From Salinibacterium sp. TMP30 (lineage in GTDB: Bacteria; Actinomycetota; Actinomycetes; Actinomycetales; Microbacteriaceae): DNA of 64,000 nucleotides. Positions 30,079 to 39,122 of the stretch are shown one piece after another. The notes beneath the pieces are model-generated. The model was not told the origin of the DNA. It was given only the letters and a program-made list of their open reading frames with translations, and did not search any database. The DNA lies in NCBI RefSeq assembly GCF_038397785.1, contig NZ_CP151642.1, positions 558,001-622,000 on the forward strand, in the 5' to 3' direction. A program made the translations under genes and the position numbers. How positions within the stretch are numbered: the stretch's first letter is position 1; every line of letters starts with the position of its first letter.

Positions 30079-30347
30079 AAATTGTGACGATTTGCGGCGC
30101 GGGAATCGGCAGTTCCGGAGTGCTCAAAGTCAACGCCGAGCGGGCGCTCCGAGCACTCGATCTTGAAGCTACCGTTGTCGCGGCCGATGTGAGTAATGTG
30201 CGGGTTGTTGCCGCGGACGCGCAAATCATCCTTACTACCCAAGAGTTTGTCGAGGCGATCGGCAAGACAAACGCCGACATCATCGTGATTGTGAACCTTT
30301 TCGATACCTCAGAGCTCAAACAGAAGCTCGAGGATGCGCTCGGCTAA
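30075..30347 (+). CDS. PTS IIB protein, SgaB/UlaB-like
   Basis: 90 aa. The N-terminus MKIVTICGAGIGSSGVLKVN places the phosphorylated Cys7 in the CGxGxGSS-type loop of ascorbate/lactose-family EIIB proteins. The rest, with IILTTQEFVEAIGK, fits the small Rossmann-like IIB fold. Coupled to the IIA gene (ATGA). Without a neighbouring EIIC the pair may serve a distant permease or be purely regulatory. It faces the convergent phosphosugar mutase gene 30 bp away. Confidence 0.88.
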   Translation: MKIVTICGAGIGSSGVLKVNAERALRALDLEATVVAADVSNVRVVAADAQIILTTQEFVEAIGKTNADIIVIVNLFDTSELKQKLEDALG

Positions 30348-30377
30348 ACCCCGGCCGCCTTCAGCTGGACCCCGGCC

Positions 30378-32045
30378 CTAAGCTAAGAGCTCGCGCATAC
30401 CCGACTCCAGTTGAGTGGCAACAGCCTCTGCGGCAGCGTGTCGCTCGGCGCCATCGCCTTCGCTACTTGACGCATCCACATAGAACTTGAGTTTGGGTTC
30501 GGTTCCGCTGGGCCGCACGATAACGCGGGCCCCGCCATCGAAGTCCATGCGCAGAATGTCGCTTGGGGCGAAGCCATCGATACCGTCTAGGAAATCGGCG
30601 AATGCGGTGACTGTTAGTCCTCCTACCTCGGTGGGGGCATTCGCGCGTACTTTCGACATCATCTCGCCGATCTGCGAGACCTTGTCGAATCGCATCGACA
30701 CTTGCCGTGAGGCGAACGCGCCGAAGCGTTCCGTGAACTCATCGAGGCGGTCGAGAACGGTCTTACCGTGAGCCTTGAGTTCGGCAGTAAGCGACAGGAA
30801 ATCGACCGATGCCGAGATGCCATCTTTGTCGCGAACCTTATCGGGATCAACAAGGTAACCGAGGGCTTCTTCGTATCCGAAAGCCAAACCGTCGATACGG
30901 GAGATCCATTTGAAGCCTGTGAGAGTGTCTTGATAGGCCAAGCCATAGTCGGCTGCGATTGCGCGCAGTGCGGGCGACGAGACGATGGATGCCGCAAGAA
31001 CTCCCACCCCGTTGGCCCGTTCTGCTGCGCGCCAGCCGAGGAGAATTCCCACTTCGTTTCCGCTCAAACGCCGCCATTCGCCATCACGACCAGCAACAGC
31101 GACCGCGAGGCGGTCGGCGTCTGGATCGTGGGCAATGGCCACATCGGCTCCCACTTCTCGGGCTTTGGCGTAGCTGAGATCCATCGCGCCGGGCTCTTCG
31201 GGGTTGGGGAAAGCCACCGTGGGGAACGTGGCGTCGGGGTGAGCCTGTTCTTCGATAAGAACGGGGGCCGTGAATCCGGCTTTCGCGAACACGGTCTTGC
31301 TAGTTTCCCAACCGACACCGTGCATCGCGGTGTAGGTGTAGATGAGCTCGGCGCCCGGCTTGGCGAGCGCAGCGGTGCGAGCAATGTACTCGTCGACGAC
31401 GCCGTCATCAGTCGTGACAAAGTCAGTCGAGCGTGGCAGTTCGCTGATGGAACCCTTCGCGACAACATCAATCGCGTGGGCAATCTCGGCGTCTGCGGGC
31501 GGAACAATCTGCGAGCCGTGGTTGTCGCCGCCCAGGTAAACCTTGTAGCCGTTGTCGTTTGCGGGGTTGTGGCTGGCGGTCACCATGACGCCAGCACTGA
31601 CATCGAGGTGGCGCACAGCGAAGGCAAGTACCGGGGTGGGCAGCAGCCGGGGAAGTAGCGTGGCACGCACCCCAGCACCGGCCATGATCATGGCGGTGTC
31701 GCGGGCGAAAACCTCAGAGTTCACGCGACCGTCATACCCAATCACAATGCTGGGGCTGGGCTCATGGGCCAGCAGGTAGGCGGCAAGTCCCGCCGCCGCC
31801 TGAGTGACCAAAACGCGGTTCATGCGGTTGGGGCCAGCGCCCAATTCGCCGCGCAGGCCGGCGGTGCCGAAGGCGAGCCGCGAGTCAAAGCGGTGATGAA
31901 GGCCGGCGATCGCCGTCTCGTCACCGTTGATGGCATCCGTAATGAGCGCTTCGAGCTCGGTATGGGTGACGGCATCGGGATCCTGTTCGAGCCAAGCGTT
32001 TGCTGCGGCGATCAGTTCTTCGGTGCTCAACGCTTCGGCGCTCAT
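30378..32045 (-). CDS. Phosphosugar mutase (PmmB-like; phosphoglucomutase, phosphomannomutase or phosphopentomutase)
   Basis: 555 aa, four-domain alpha-D-phosphohexomutase family. The phosphoserine loop is VMVTASHNPANDNGYKVY, the metal loop is HDPDADRLAVA, the sugar-binding region is GYEEALGYLV, and the C-terminal phosphate-binding block is IVRPSGTEPKLKFY. It overlaps the PNP gene by 4 nt. The pairing with PNP mirrors deoD-pmmB of Mycobacterium tuberculosis. In this setting a role in converting ribose or deoxyribose 1-phosphate to the 5-phosphate is likely, but sugar specificity cannot be decided from sequence. Confidence 0.9.
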   Translation of the reverse strand: MSAEALSTEELIAAANAWLEQDPDAVTHTELEALITDAINGDETAIAGLHHRFDSRLAFGTAGLRGELGAGPNRMNRVLVTQAAAGLAAYLLAHEPSPSIVIGYDGRVNSEVFARDTAMIMAGAGVRATLLPRLLPTPVLAFAVRHLDVSAGVMVTASHNPANDNGYKVYLGGDNHGSQIVPPADAEIAHAIDVVAKGSISELPRSTDFVTTDDGVVDEYIARTAALAKPGAELIYTYTAMHGVGWETSKTVFAKAGFTAPVLIEEQAHPDATFPTVAFPNPEEPGAMDLSYAKAREVGADVAIAHDPDADRLAVAVAGRDGEWRRLSGNEVGILLGWRAAERANGVGVLAASIVSSPALRAIAADYGLAYQDTLTGFKWISRIDGLAFGYEEALGYLVDPDKVRDKDGISASVDFLSLTAELKAHGKTVLDRLDEFTERFGAFASRQVSMRFDKVSQIGEMMSKVRANAPTEVGGLTVTAFADFLDGIDGFAPSDILRMDFDGGARVIVRPSGTEPKLKFYVDASSSEGDGAERHAAAEAVATQLESGMRELLA

Positions 32046-32878
32046 AGTGCGGACACAATCTGTGCGAGCAGGCTACTAATTTGTTCTTCAGCGTCTTTGC
32101 CTGCCTGAATGACTTCTTCGTGGCTGAGGGGGGTGGTTTGGATGCCGGCAGCAAGGTTGGTAATGAGCGACATTCCCAAGATTTCCATGCCTGCTTGGCG
32201 CGCGGCGATCGCTTCGAGCGCCGTGGACATTCCCACGATGTGACCGCCCATGATCTTCGCCATCTGCACTTCGGCGGGGGTTTCATAGTGGGGTCCGCGG
32301 AACTGGGTGTAGACGCCCTCATCGAGGCTGGGGTCGATCGATCGAGCAATCTCGCGCAGTCGTTTGCTGTACAGGTCAGTGAGGTCGATAAAAATTGCGC
32401 CCTCTAAGGGGGAGTCGGCGGTGAGGTTGAGGTGGTCGCTGATAAGCACGGGGGTTCCGGGCTTCCAGGTCTCTTTGATGCCACCGGCACCATTGGTGAG
32501 GATCATTGTTTTCGCACCGGTGGCTGCTGCGGTTCTTACGGAATGCACGACGCGACGAACGCCGTGGTTCTCGTAGTAGTGGGTGCGGGCACCGATAACG
32601 AGCGCGCGTTTTCCGCTGGAGAGGAGCACCGAACGGAGGGTGCCAACATGGCCTTCGAGCGCGGGCTTAGAGAAACCAGGGATCTCGGCTGCCGGAATTG
32701 TCGCGGTGGTCTCGCCGATGAGGTCGGCGGCTTTGCCCCAGCCGCTACCCAGGGTGAGGGCGATGTCGTGCTTCTCCACTCCCGTGAGTTCCGCGATTGC
32801 TGCGGCGGCGGATTGCGCGACTACGAACGGGTCTGCGGTGGGGTCGTCGAGGGGGTTTGAGGTTGGCGACTGTGACAT
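32042..32878 (-). CDS. deoD: Purine nucleoside phosphorylase (trimeric type)
   Basis: 278 aa. Phosphorolysis of inosine and guanosine to base plus ribose 1-phosphate. The phosphate loop is LTLGSGWGKAAD, then the RTHYYENHG block, MILTNGAGGIKETWKPG, GPHYETPAEVQM, and the purine-specificity Asn in SLITNLAAGI. This is the mammalian-like trimeric PNP class found in mycobacteria. The start was set at the ATG at 32878, where TAGAGT lies 7 nt upstream; the longer open frame has no support. Confidence 0.95.
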   Translation of the reverse strand: MSQSPTSNPLDDPTADPFVVAQSAAAAIAELTGVEKHDIALTLGSGWGKAADLIGETTATIPAAEIPGFSKPALEGHVGTLRSVLLSSGKRALVIGARTHYYENHGVRRVVHSVRTAAATGAKTMILTNGAGGIKETWKPGTPVLISDHLNLTADSPLEGAIFIDLTDLYSKRLREIARSIDPSLDEGVYTQFRGPHYETPAEVQMAKIMGGHIVGMSTALEAIAARQAGMEILGMSLITNLAAGIQTTPLSHEEVIQAGKDAEEQISSLLAQIVSAL

Positions 32879-32885
32879 GGAATCC

Positions 32886-32891
32886 ACTCTA
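32886..32891 (-). promoter_or_regulatory. Predicted -10 box of leaderless PNP promoter
   Basis: TAGAGT on the minus strand with seven bases (GGATTCC) before the ATG at 32878. An inverted repeat GGGGGC/GCCCCC at 32898-32917 lies in the spacer region between the divergent PNP and lpdA genes. Confidence 0.55.
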
Positions 32892-32997
32892 AACGGTGGG
32901 GGCTGCAACACGCCCCCGCATTCGACGCGAATCTGAGCAGTGCACACGTGTTTGCCGGTGGTTTGTCGCTGGGGCAGAAGCGCGAGAGAATTGGCTT

Positions 32998-34434
32998 ATG
33001 GCCTATGAGTTCGAGCGCACCCAACGAATTGCAATACTCGGTGGTGGCCCCGGTGGCTACGAAGCAGCCCTTGCGGGTGCGCAATTGGGCGCGGAGGTGA
33101 CGCTCGTTGAACGTGCCGGCGTCGGCGGCTCAGCCGTGCTCACCGATGTGGTTCCGTCGAAGACGCTTATCGCGACCGCAGAAGCCACAAATGCGATTCG
33201 GGATGCCGCTGATCTTGGCGTGCAGTTCTACTCGCGCGGCGACTCTGGTCGTGTGGTTCGCCCCGAGATCACAGTCAACTTAGCCGCCGTTAACGCGCGC
33301 CTCATGCGCTTAGCTCAGCAACAATCTGACGACATGAGGTCGCAACTGATCAAAGCTGGCGTGCGCGTCATCGAGGGCGAGGGCCGACTTGATGGCCCCC
33401 AGCGACTCGTGGTATCAACCGGCAAGGGTAAGGCAGGTACCGACTTCGACGAGGTCGACGCTGACACCGTGATCGTCTCGGTTGGTGCACGACCTCGCCT
33501 GCTCGACTCTGCGATGCCCGACGGCAAACGCATTCTCACCTGGACTCAGCTCTACACGCTCACCGAAACTCCCGAGCACCTAATTGTCGTTGGTTCCGGT
33601 GTTACCGGCGCCGAATTTGCCTCTGCCTACACCGCGCTCGGTGCCAAAGTCACCCTAATTTCCTCGCGTGACCGCGTGCTGCCCGGTGAAGACGAAGACG
33701 CTGCGCGCGTGATTGAAGATGTCTTCAAGCGCAACGGAATGACGGTGCTCTCGAAGTCGCGGGCAGAATCCGTGAAGACGACAACCGACGGCGTTATCGC
33801 GACACTTCACGATGGAACAACTGTCGAGGGCAGCCACTGCCTGATGGCCGTTGGTTCTCTGCCCAATACCGAAAATTTGGGTTTGGAAGAGGCCGGCGTG
33901 CAGCTGACCGACTCTGGCCACATCCGCGTCAACCGCGTTGCCCGCACGTCGATGCCGTCGATCTATGCCGCCGGCGACTGCTCAGACTTCTTCCCGCTTG
34001 CCTCGGTCGCATCGATGCAGGGTCGTACCGCTGTGTTCCACGCAATGGGCGACGGTGTGACGCCGATTGAATTGCGCAACGTGGCATCCAACATCTTCAC
34101 GCAGCCAGAAATTGCCAGCGTGGGCTGGACGCAGAAACAGATCGAGGATGGCCTCGTGCAGGGCACCATCTATAAGTTGCCGCTCGCATCGAATCCCCGC
34201 GCCAAGATGATGGGCATCAAAGACGGTTTCGTGAAGCTGTTTGCTCGCACCGGCTCGGGCACCGTCATTGGTGGTGTCATCGTTGCGCCTAACGCGTCTG
34301 AGCTGATCATTTCGGTCGCACTCGCCGTAGAGCACCGCCTCACCGTCGACCAGATCGCTCGCGCATTCTCCGTCTACCCATCACTGACGGGCAGCATTAC
34401 GGATGCCGCACGCGCCATGCACATCGTTCACTAG
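32998..34434 (+). CDS. lpdA: LpdA-type NAD(P)H-quinone oxidoreductase (flavoprotein disulfide reductase family)
   Basis: 478 aa. FAD-binding GGGPGGYEAALAGAQLG, NAD(P)-binding VVGSGVTGAEFASAY, second FAD block SIYAAGDCSD and the C-terminal dimer domain are all present. The segment where lipoamide dehydrogenases carry CxxxxC reads GVGGSAVLTDVVPSKTL, with no cysteine. The C-terminal His-Glu pair is also replaced (VYPSLTGSI). It is therefore not a disulfide reductase and fits the mycobacterial LpdA (Rv3303c) branch that reduces quinones. The start is the ATG at 32998, just before the FAD strand. It stands beside glpD as in mycobacteria. Confidence 0.9.
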   Translation: MAYEFERTQRIAILGGGPGGYEAALAGAQLGAEVTLVERAGVGGSAVLTDVVPSKTLIATAEATNAIRDAADLGVQFYSRGDSGRVVRPEITVNLAAVNARLMRLAQQQSDDMRSQLIKAGVRVIEGEGRLDGPQRLVVSTGKGKAGTDFDEVDADTVIVSVGARPRLLDSAMPDGKRILTWTQLYTLTETPEHLIVVGSGVTGAEFASAYTALGAKVTLISSRDRVLPGEDEDAARVIEDVFKRNGMTVLSKSRAESVKTTTDGVIATLHDGTTVEGSHCLMAVGSLPNTENLGLEEAGVQLTDSGHIRVNRVARTSMPSIYAAGDCSDFFPLASVASMQGRTAVFHAMGDGVTPIELRNVASNIFTQPEIASVGWTQKQIEDGLVQGTIYKLPLASNPRAKMMGIKDGFVKLFARTGSGTVIGGVIVAPNASELIISVALAVEHRLTVDQIARAFSVYPSLTGSITDAARAMHIVH

Positions 34435-34500
34435 TCGCTCACAGCGCACCTGCTAGCCGCAGCCGGGGAAATAGTTGGCCGCAGGGAACGGGCCGCAGGG

Positions 34501-35529
34501 CTAGTTGCTGATCGGTAGTGGTTCACTGCGATCAGCTCGGAGCGCGATTTCTGCTTCCGAAGCTGCACCATCCTTGAGCGCCATTACGTGCTCGACGAGC
34601 TTCGTGGCAGTCTGCTCATCAACAACGAGGTCAGTAATTACTTTGGCGCGCAGTGCTGCGAGCAACGGCACAACCTTGTTATCGCCGGCGACACTGCAGA
34701 TGCGGCGGGGTACTTCACGCAGTTCTGCTGGTGTGGGCCCCGTTGCACGTGCGTTCATTGAGAGGTCTTCGTAGGTGCCGTCGGCGCGCAAGAATATTGT
34801 GCAGACGTCGCCGACGATTCCTTCGCTGTCGAGGGTCTGGATGTCGCCAGCTTCGAGATAGCCAGCCGAGTAGACGTGGCTGGGCACTTCGCCCGCGATC
34901 GCACCGATGGAGAACAGGGCGATGTCGGCTCGGCGCTGGTAGTCAAGCACGCGCACAATTGACCTTTCCGACCACATTGCGTTGCGAGTTTCTGCGAAAT
35001 CGAAGAACGCGGGAACGGGGAACAGGTGCACTTGGGCGTCAAAAGCTTCACCAAACCTGGCGATAAGGTTGCCGGCGTATTCGACTCCTGAGGTGCGCAC
35101 ATTTGCCGCTCCATTGAGCTGCACGATTGCGCTTCCGCGGGTGGGCTTCTTGCCTAAGTGGCGTGCGATTGCCGCGAGAGTTGTGCCCCAAGCAACACCC
35201 ATAATCATGTCGGAATCGAACCATCCGGTCACGATACGCGCGGTGGCTTTTGCCACCTGATCGAGCCGTTCGGCTTCGTCAGCGAGGTCAGCAACGGGCA
35301 CAACGTGAGCTTCGATTCCGAAGCACGCTTCGATCCTTTTTGCGAGTCCGGGGCCGCGAGTTGGGGTAGGTCGGAGCGAGATTTCGACGAGTCCACTTTC
35401 ACGTGCATCGCGAAGGAGGCGAGAGACACTCGACCGTGACATGTGCAGGTGGTTGGCGATGGTATCCATCTTGATGTCTTGCAGGTAATACATCGACGAT
35501 GCGGCCAGCATTGCCTCTTCGCGTTCCAT
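34501..35529 (-). CDS. SorC-family sugar-binding transcriptional regulator
   Basis: 342 aa. The N-terminal helix-turn-helix (about residues 15-55) includes DTIANHLHMSRSSVSRLLRDA. The rest is the sugar-binding domain with VAWGTTLAAIARHL and CSVAGDNKVVPLLAALR, as in SorC/DeoR-like regulators that bind phosphorylated sugars. The start is the ATG at 35529, because AAGGA sits eight bases before it; the ATG at 35538 directly abuts that AAGG. It is divergent from glpD and probably controls glpD-glpK, sensing a phosphorylated polyol or sugar. Confidence 0.9.
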   Translation of the reverse strand: MEREEAMLAASSMYYLQDIKMDTIANHLHMSRSSVSRLLRDARESGLVEISLRPTPTRGPGLAKRIEACFGIEAHVVPVADLADEAERLDQVAKATARIVTGWFDSDMIMGVAWGTTLAAIARHLGKKPTRGSAIVQLNGAANVRTSGVEYAGNLIARFGEAFDAQVHLFPVPAFFDFAETRNAMWSERSIVRVLDYQRRADIALFSIGAIAGEVPSHVYSAGYLEAGDIQTLDSEGIVGDVCTIFLRADGTYEDLSMNARATGPTPAELREVPRRICSVAGDNKVVPLLAALRAKVITDLVVDEQTATKLVEHVMALKDGAASEAEIALRADRSEPLPISN

Positions 35530-35541
35530 GTCGTCCATCCT

Positions 35542-35555
35542 TGCACGTTCGTGCA
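35542..35555. promoter_or_regulatory. Palindromic candidate operator of the SorC regulator
   Basis: TGCACG and CGTGCA flank TT, a perfect 14-bp palindrome immediately upstream of the regulator's ribosome site. A further half-site TGCAC lies at 35601, just after the glpD -10 box. Two half-site positions bracketing the glpD promoter suggest repression by looping or tetramer binding. Confidence 0.55.
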
Positions 35556-35570
35556 GATGTGCTGCTCAGT

Positions 35571-35598
35571 TTGTCATTCGGTACTGCCAGCGTAATAC
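35571..35598 (+). promoter_or_regulatory. glpD promoter (-35 TTGTCA, -10 TAATAC)
   Basis: TTGTCA at 35571-35576 and TAATAC at 35593-35598 with a 16-bp spacer, the best sigma-70-like promoter in the window. It leaves a leader of about 70 nt before the glpD ATG. Confidence 0.65.
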
Positions 35599-35676
35599 GC
35601 TGCACTAATTGGTTCATCCCAGACGATTCACAGCATCACCTCGAGCAAACCATCACCAGAAAGAAACACAGCTTTC

Positions 35677-37464
35677 ATGACTGACGAGTCCCTCACCCGA
35701 GCAACCCGCGACAGCGCGATTCAGCGCCTTGTCGACAGCACGCAGCCCGGCCGTGAGCTTGATGTACTTGTCATTGGCGGCGGAATCACCGGAGCGGGAA
35801 TTGCACTGGATGCCGCCACCCGCGGTCTCGACACCGTCGTCGTTGAGGCCCAAGACTGGGCTGCCGGCTCATCCAGCCGCGCCAGCAAGCTGATTCACGG
35901 CGGCCTGCGCTACCTGCAGATGTTGGATTTCAAGCTCGTGCATGAGGCGCTCACCGAGCGCGACCTGCTGTTGAATGCTGTGGCCCCACACCTCGTGCGC
36001 CCACTGCCGTTCCTCTACCCTCTTCGCCACCACGTGTGGGAGCGCGCGTTTGTTGGCGCCGGAATTGCGCTCTACGACTTCCTCGCCACGGTAACCACGA
36101 AGAGCGTGAAGGGTAAGCGGAGTGTGCCGTGGCACCGCCACCTGTCACGCAAACAGCTTGCCGAGCGCTTCCCCGGACTCGCACACGATGCCGCCGTCGG
36201 CGCCATCGAGTACTGGGACGCGAATGTTGACGACGCACGCTACGTTGTCAACGTTATTCGCACCGCTCACGCCCACGGTGCGCACGCTGCAAGCCGTACA
36301 CAGGTCGTCGAAATCACTCAGACCAAAAAGGGTGTCGTCAACGGCGCAATCCTCATCGATCTCGAAACGGGCACGACGTTCCCCGTTCGCGCGAAAGCCG
36401 TGATCAACTCCACCGGCGTGTGGACGGGCGAGACTCAGGCCCTCGCTCACGAAAGTGGCGGGTTAAAGGTGCTCGCGTCCAAGGGCATCCACATTGTTGT
36501 TCCGCGCGAACGCATCTCGGGTGAGGCGGGCCTCATCCTGCAGACCTCCAAGAGCGTACTGTTCGTGATCCCGTGGTCGCGCTACTGGGTCATCGGCACC
36601 ACCGATACCCCGTGGAAAGAGAACCTGCTCAACCCGGCTGCTACCGCGGATGACATTGACTACGTCATCGCCGAAGCCAACGCGGTGCTTGCTAACCCCA
36701 TCGATCGCTCCGATGTGATCGGCACCTGGGCCGGACTTCGTCCGCTACTCCAGCCGGGCACCATGGAGGGCACCAACTCTGCGAAGGTCTCGCGTGAGCA
36801 CACCGTCGCCTCGCCCATTCCTGGCCTGACCGTGATCGCTGGCGGCAAGTTCACCACCTACCGCGTGATGGCGAAAGACGCGGTCGACTTTGCGCTCGGC
36901 AAGGACGCAGCCAAAGCGAATCCGTCAACGACAGCATCTGTGGCTCTGATCGGAGCTAATGGTCTCGACGAGGCTCGTGACAACGCGCCCGCCCTGGGCG
37001 AGCGTTTCGGCTGGAGCGAGCAGATGATCGACCACCTGTTGCACCGCTATGGGGCGAAGATTTCGGAGATCGCGGCGATTGCCGACGCAGAGCCGATAAT
37101 GTCGCAGCCACTCGAACACGCATCCGCGTACCTGCGTGCCGAGATTGTCTATGCGATCACCCACGAGGGCGCGCTGCACCTCGAAGACCTCATGGTGCGC
37201 CGCACTCGCATGAACTACGAATACCTCAACGAGGCGGTTGCGGCCGTGCCCGAGGTCGCAGAAACTGCCGCGAAACTGCTGGGCTGGGATGAGCAGACTA
37301 CCGCGCACGAAGTTGCTGTCTACCACCAGATGGCGGATGCCGTAGCGGCTGCGGCTCGCACTCGTGATGACGAAAGTGCGTCTGACGTTCGTGAAGCAGC
37401 ACCCCAGATCGTGCCGCTCGCGTCACCTGCCACCGACGATACCCAGCAACCTCAGCACCCGTAG
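35677..37464 (+). CDS. glpD: Aerobic glycerol-3-phosphate dehydrogenase
   Basis: 595 aa. Membrane-associated flavoenzyme passing electrons from glycerol 3-phosphate to quinone. FAD-binding [23 protein letters not shown] at the N-terminus, followed by [16 protein letters not shown], the GlpD signature. [14 protein letters not shown] and the C-terminal DUF/cap domain with [12 protein letters not shown] are present. Length matches GlpD2 of mycobacteria. The C-terminal tail of about 30 residues is low-complexity. It is followed 55 bp later by glpK, so the two form a glycerol-use operon. Confidence 0.96.
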   Translation: MTDESLTRATRDSAIQRLVDSTQPGRELDVLVIGGGITGAGIALDAATRGLDTVVVEAQDWAAGSSSRASKLIHGGLRYLQMLDFKLVHEALTERDLLLNAVAPHLVRPLPFLYPLRHHVWERAFVGAGIALYDFLATVTTKSVKGKRSVPWHRHLSRKQLAERFPGLAHDAAVGAIEYWDANVDDARYVVNVIRTAHAHGAHAASRTQVVEITQTKKGVVNGAILIDLETGTTFPVRAKAVINSTGVWTGETQALAHESGGLKVLASKGIHIVVPRERISGEAGLILQTSKSVLFVIPWSRYWVIGTTDTPWKENLLNPAATADDIDYVIAEANAVLANPIDRSDVIGTWAGLRPLLQPGTMEGTNSAKVSREHTVASPIPGLTVIAGGKFTTYRVMAKDAVDFALGKDAAKANPSTTASVALIGANGLDEARDNAPALGERFGWSEQMIDHLLHRYGAKISEIAAIADAEPIMSQPLEHASAYLRAEIVYAITHEGALHLEDLMVRRTRMNYEYLNEAVAAVPEVAETAAKLLGWDEQTTAHEVAVYHQMADAVAAAARTRDDESASDVREAAPQIVPLASPATDDTQQPQHP

Positions 37465-37519
37465 TCCGCACCAACAGCGCCCCGAACGCACCCTGACGAT
37501 CAATGGAGATACGCCGAAA

Positions 37520-39037
37520 ATGACACAGTACATTTTGTCGATTGACCAAGGAACGACGAGCTCACGCTCGATTATCTTTGATCATGAAGCGCGTATCGTC
37601 TCAAGCGGTCAGCTCGAACATGAGCAGATTTTTCCGCGCGCAGGCTGGGTCGAGCACGACCCCATCGAGATCTGGAACAACGTTCGCGAGACCGTTGGTC
37701 TTTCGCTCTCCCGCGCCAACCTCACGTACCAAGACATCGCTGCGGTGGGCATCACCAACCAGCGCGAGACGACCGTGGTCTGGAACAAGATCACCGGCGA
37801 GCCAACAACAAACGCCATCGTGTGGCAAGACACTCGAACGCAGCATATCGTGAATGAACTCGCGGGCAGCGACGGTCTCGACAAGTACAAGACCATTACG
37901 GGTCTTCCTCTTGCGCCCTACTTTGCCGGACCCAAGGTCACTTGGATTCTCCGCTACGTTGACGGTGCCCAAGAGGCTGCCGACCGCGGTGAACTCTTGT
38001 TTGGAACTATCGACACCTGGCTGCTCTGGAACCTCACCGGCGGAATCGACGGGGGACTGCACGCGACCGATGTCACCAACGCCTCCCGCACCATGTTGAT
38101 GGATCTCGACACCCTGCAGTGGAGAGAAGATATCGCTGCAGACATGGGCATCCCGATGTCGATGCTGCCCGAGATTCGTTCCTCGAGCGAGGTCTTTGGG
38201 CATTGTCGCGACCACGGTTCGCTGCCCGGTGTGCCCATCGCGGGCATCCTTGGCGACCAGCAGGCCGCCACTTTCGGCCAAGCGTGCTTTACCGAAGGCA
38301 TGGCCAAGAACACCTACGGCACTGGCAACTTCTTGCTGCTGAATACAGGGACCAAGCGGGTACACAGCGACAACGGGCTCATTACGACGGTCTGCTACAA
38401 GATTGGCGACGCGGCTCCTGTCTACGCCCTCGAAGGCTCGATCGCGGTCACCGGATCGCTCGTTCAGTGGTTGCGCGACAACCTCGGCATGTTTTCCGAT
38501 GCCCCCGACATCGAACGCCTCGCCCGCGAAGTTGACGATAACGGTGGCGCCTATTTCGTGCCCGCCTTTTCCGGACTCTTCGCCCCATACTGGCGACCGG
38601 ATGCGCGGGGTGCCCTTCTGGGACTCACCCGCTACGTCACCAAGAACCACATCGCCCGCGCCGCACTCGAGGCCACCGCGTACCAAACGCGTGAGGTCAT
38701 GGATGCAATGAACGCGGATGCCGGTGTCGACCTCGCTGAACTGCGCGTCGACGGCGGCATGGTGGAAAACGAACTTCTCATGCAGTTTCAGGCTGACCAG
38801 TTGGGGGTCGATGTCATCCGCCCTCGCATCACCGAAACCACCGCGCTCGGCGCCGCTTTCGCTGCCGGGATCGCGATCGGTTACTGGGAAAGCGAACACG
38901 ATGTCATCGCGACCTGGAACGAAGACAAGAGGTGGACGCCGCAGATGGCGCGCCTCGAGAGAGATCAGCTTTACCGCAATTGGAAGAAAGCGGTAACCAA
39001 GACCATGGGCTGGGTTGATGAGGACGTGGAGACCTAA
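37520..39037 (+). CDS. glpK: Glycerol kinase
   Basis: 505 aa, FGGY carbohydrate kinase family. The ATP-binding opening [26 protein letters not shown], the substrate block [27 protein letters not shown] and the C-terminal [11 protein letters not shown] with [10 protein letters not shown] are all typical GlpK. The start is the ATG at 37520, preceded by GGAGAT. The frame is open upstream into glpD, but that part lacks similarity. No glycerol facilitator gene is seen beside it. Confidence 0.97.
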   Translation: MTQYILSIDQGTTSSRSIIFDHEARIVSSGQLEHEQIFPRAGWVEHDPIEIWNNVRETVGLSLSRANLTYQDIAAVGITNQRETTVVWNKITGEPTTNAIVWQDTRTQHIVNELAGSDGLDKYKTITGLPLAPYFAGPKVTWILRYVDGAQEAADRGELLFGTIDTWLLWNLTGGIDGGLHATDVTNASRTMLMDLDTLQWREDIAADMGIPMSMLPEIRSSSEVFGHCRDHGSLPGVPIAGILGDQQAATFGQACFTEGMAKNTYGTGNFLLLNTGTKRVHSDNGLITTVCYKIGDAAPVYALEGSIAVTGSLVQWLRDNLGMFSDAPDIERLAREVDDNGGAYFVPAFSGLFAPYWRPDARGALLGLTRYVTKNHIARAALEATAYQTREVMDAMNADAGVDLAELRVDGGMVENELLMQFQADQLGVDVIRPRITETTALGAAFAAGIAIGYWESEHDVIATWNEDKRWTPQMARLERDQLYRNWKKAVTKTMGWVDEDVET

Positions 39038-39122
39038 TTGACCTGCCAAACCCATGATGGACGCGAGTCAGTCGCGTTCGGAACCGTACAGCAATCGATA
39101 CCCACGAAGGGGTAGGGAATCA

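Noticed and set aside
32998-34434. Reading as lipoamide dehydrogenase (E3)
   Set aside because: Both redox cysteines and the His-Glu pair are missing, so the LpdA-type quinone reductase call is preferred.
37601-39055. 484-codon open frame on the minus strand opposite glpK
   Set aside because: Shadow of high-GC third positions in glpK; composition is unlike real proteins here.
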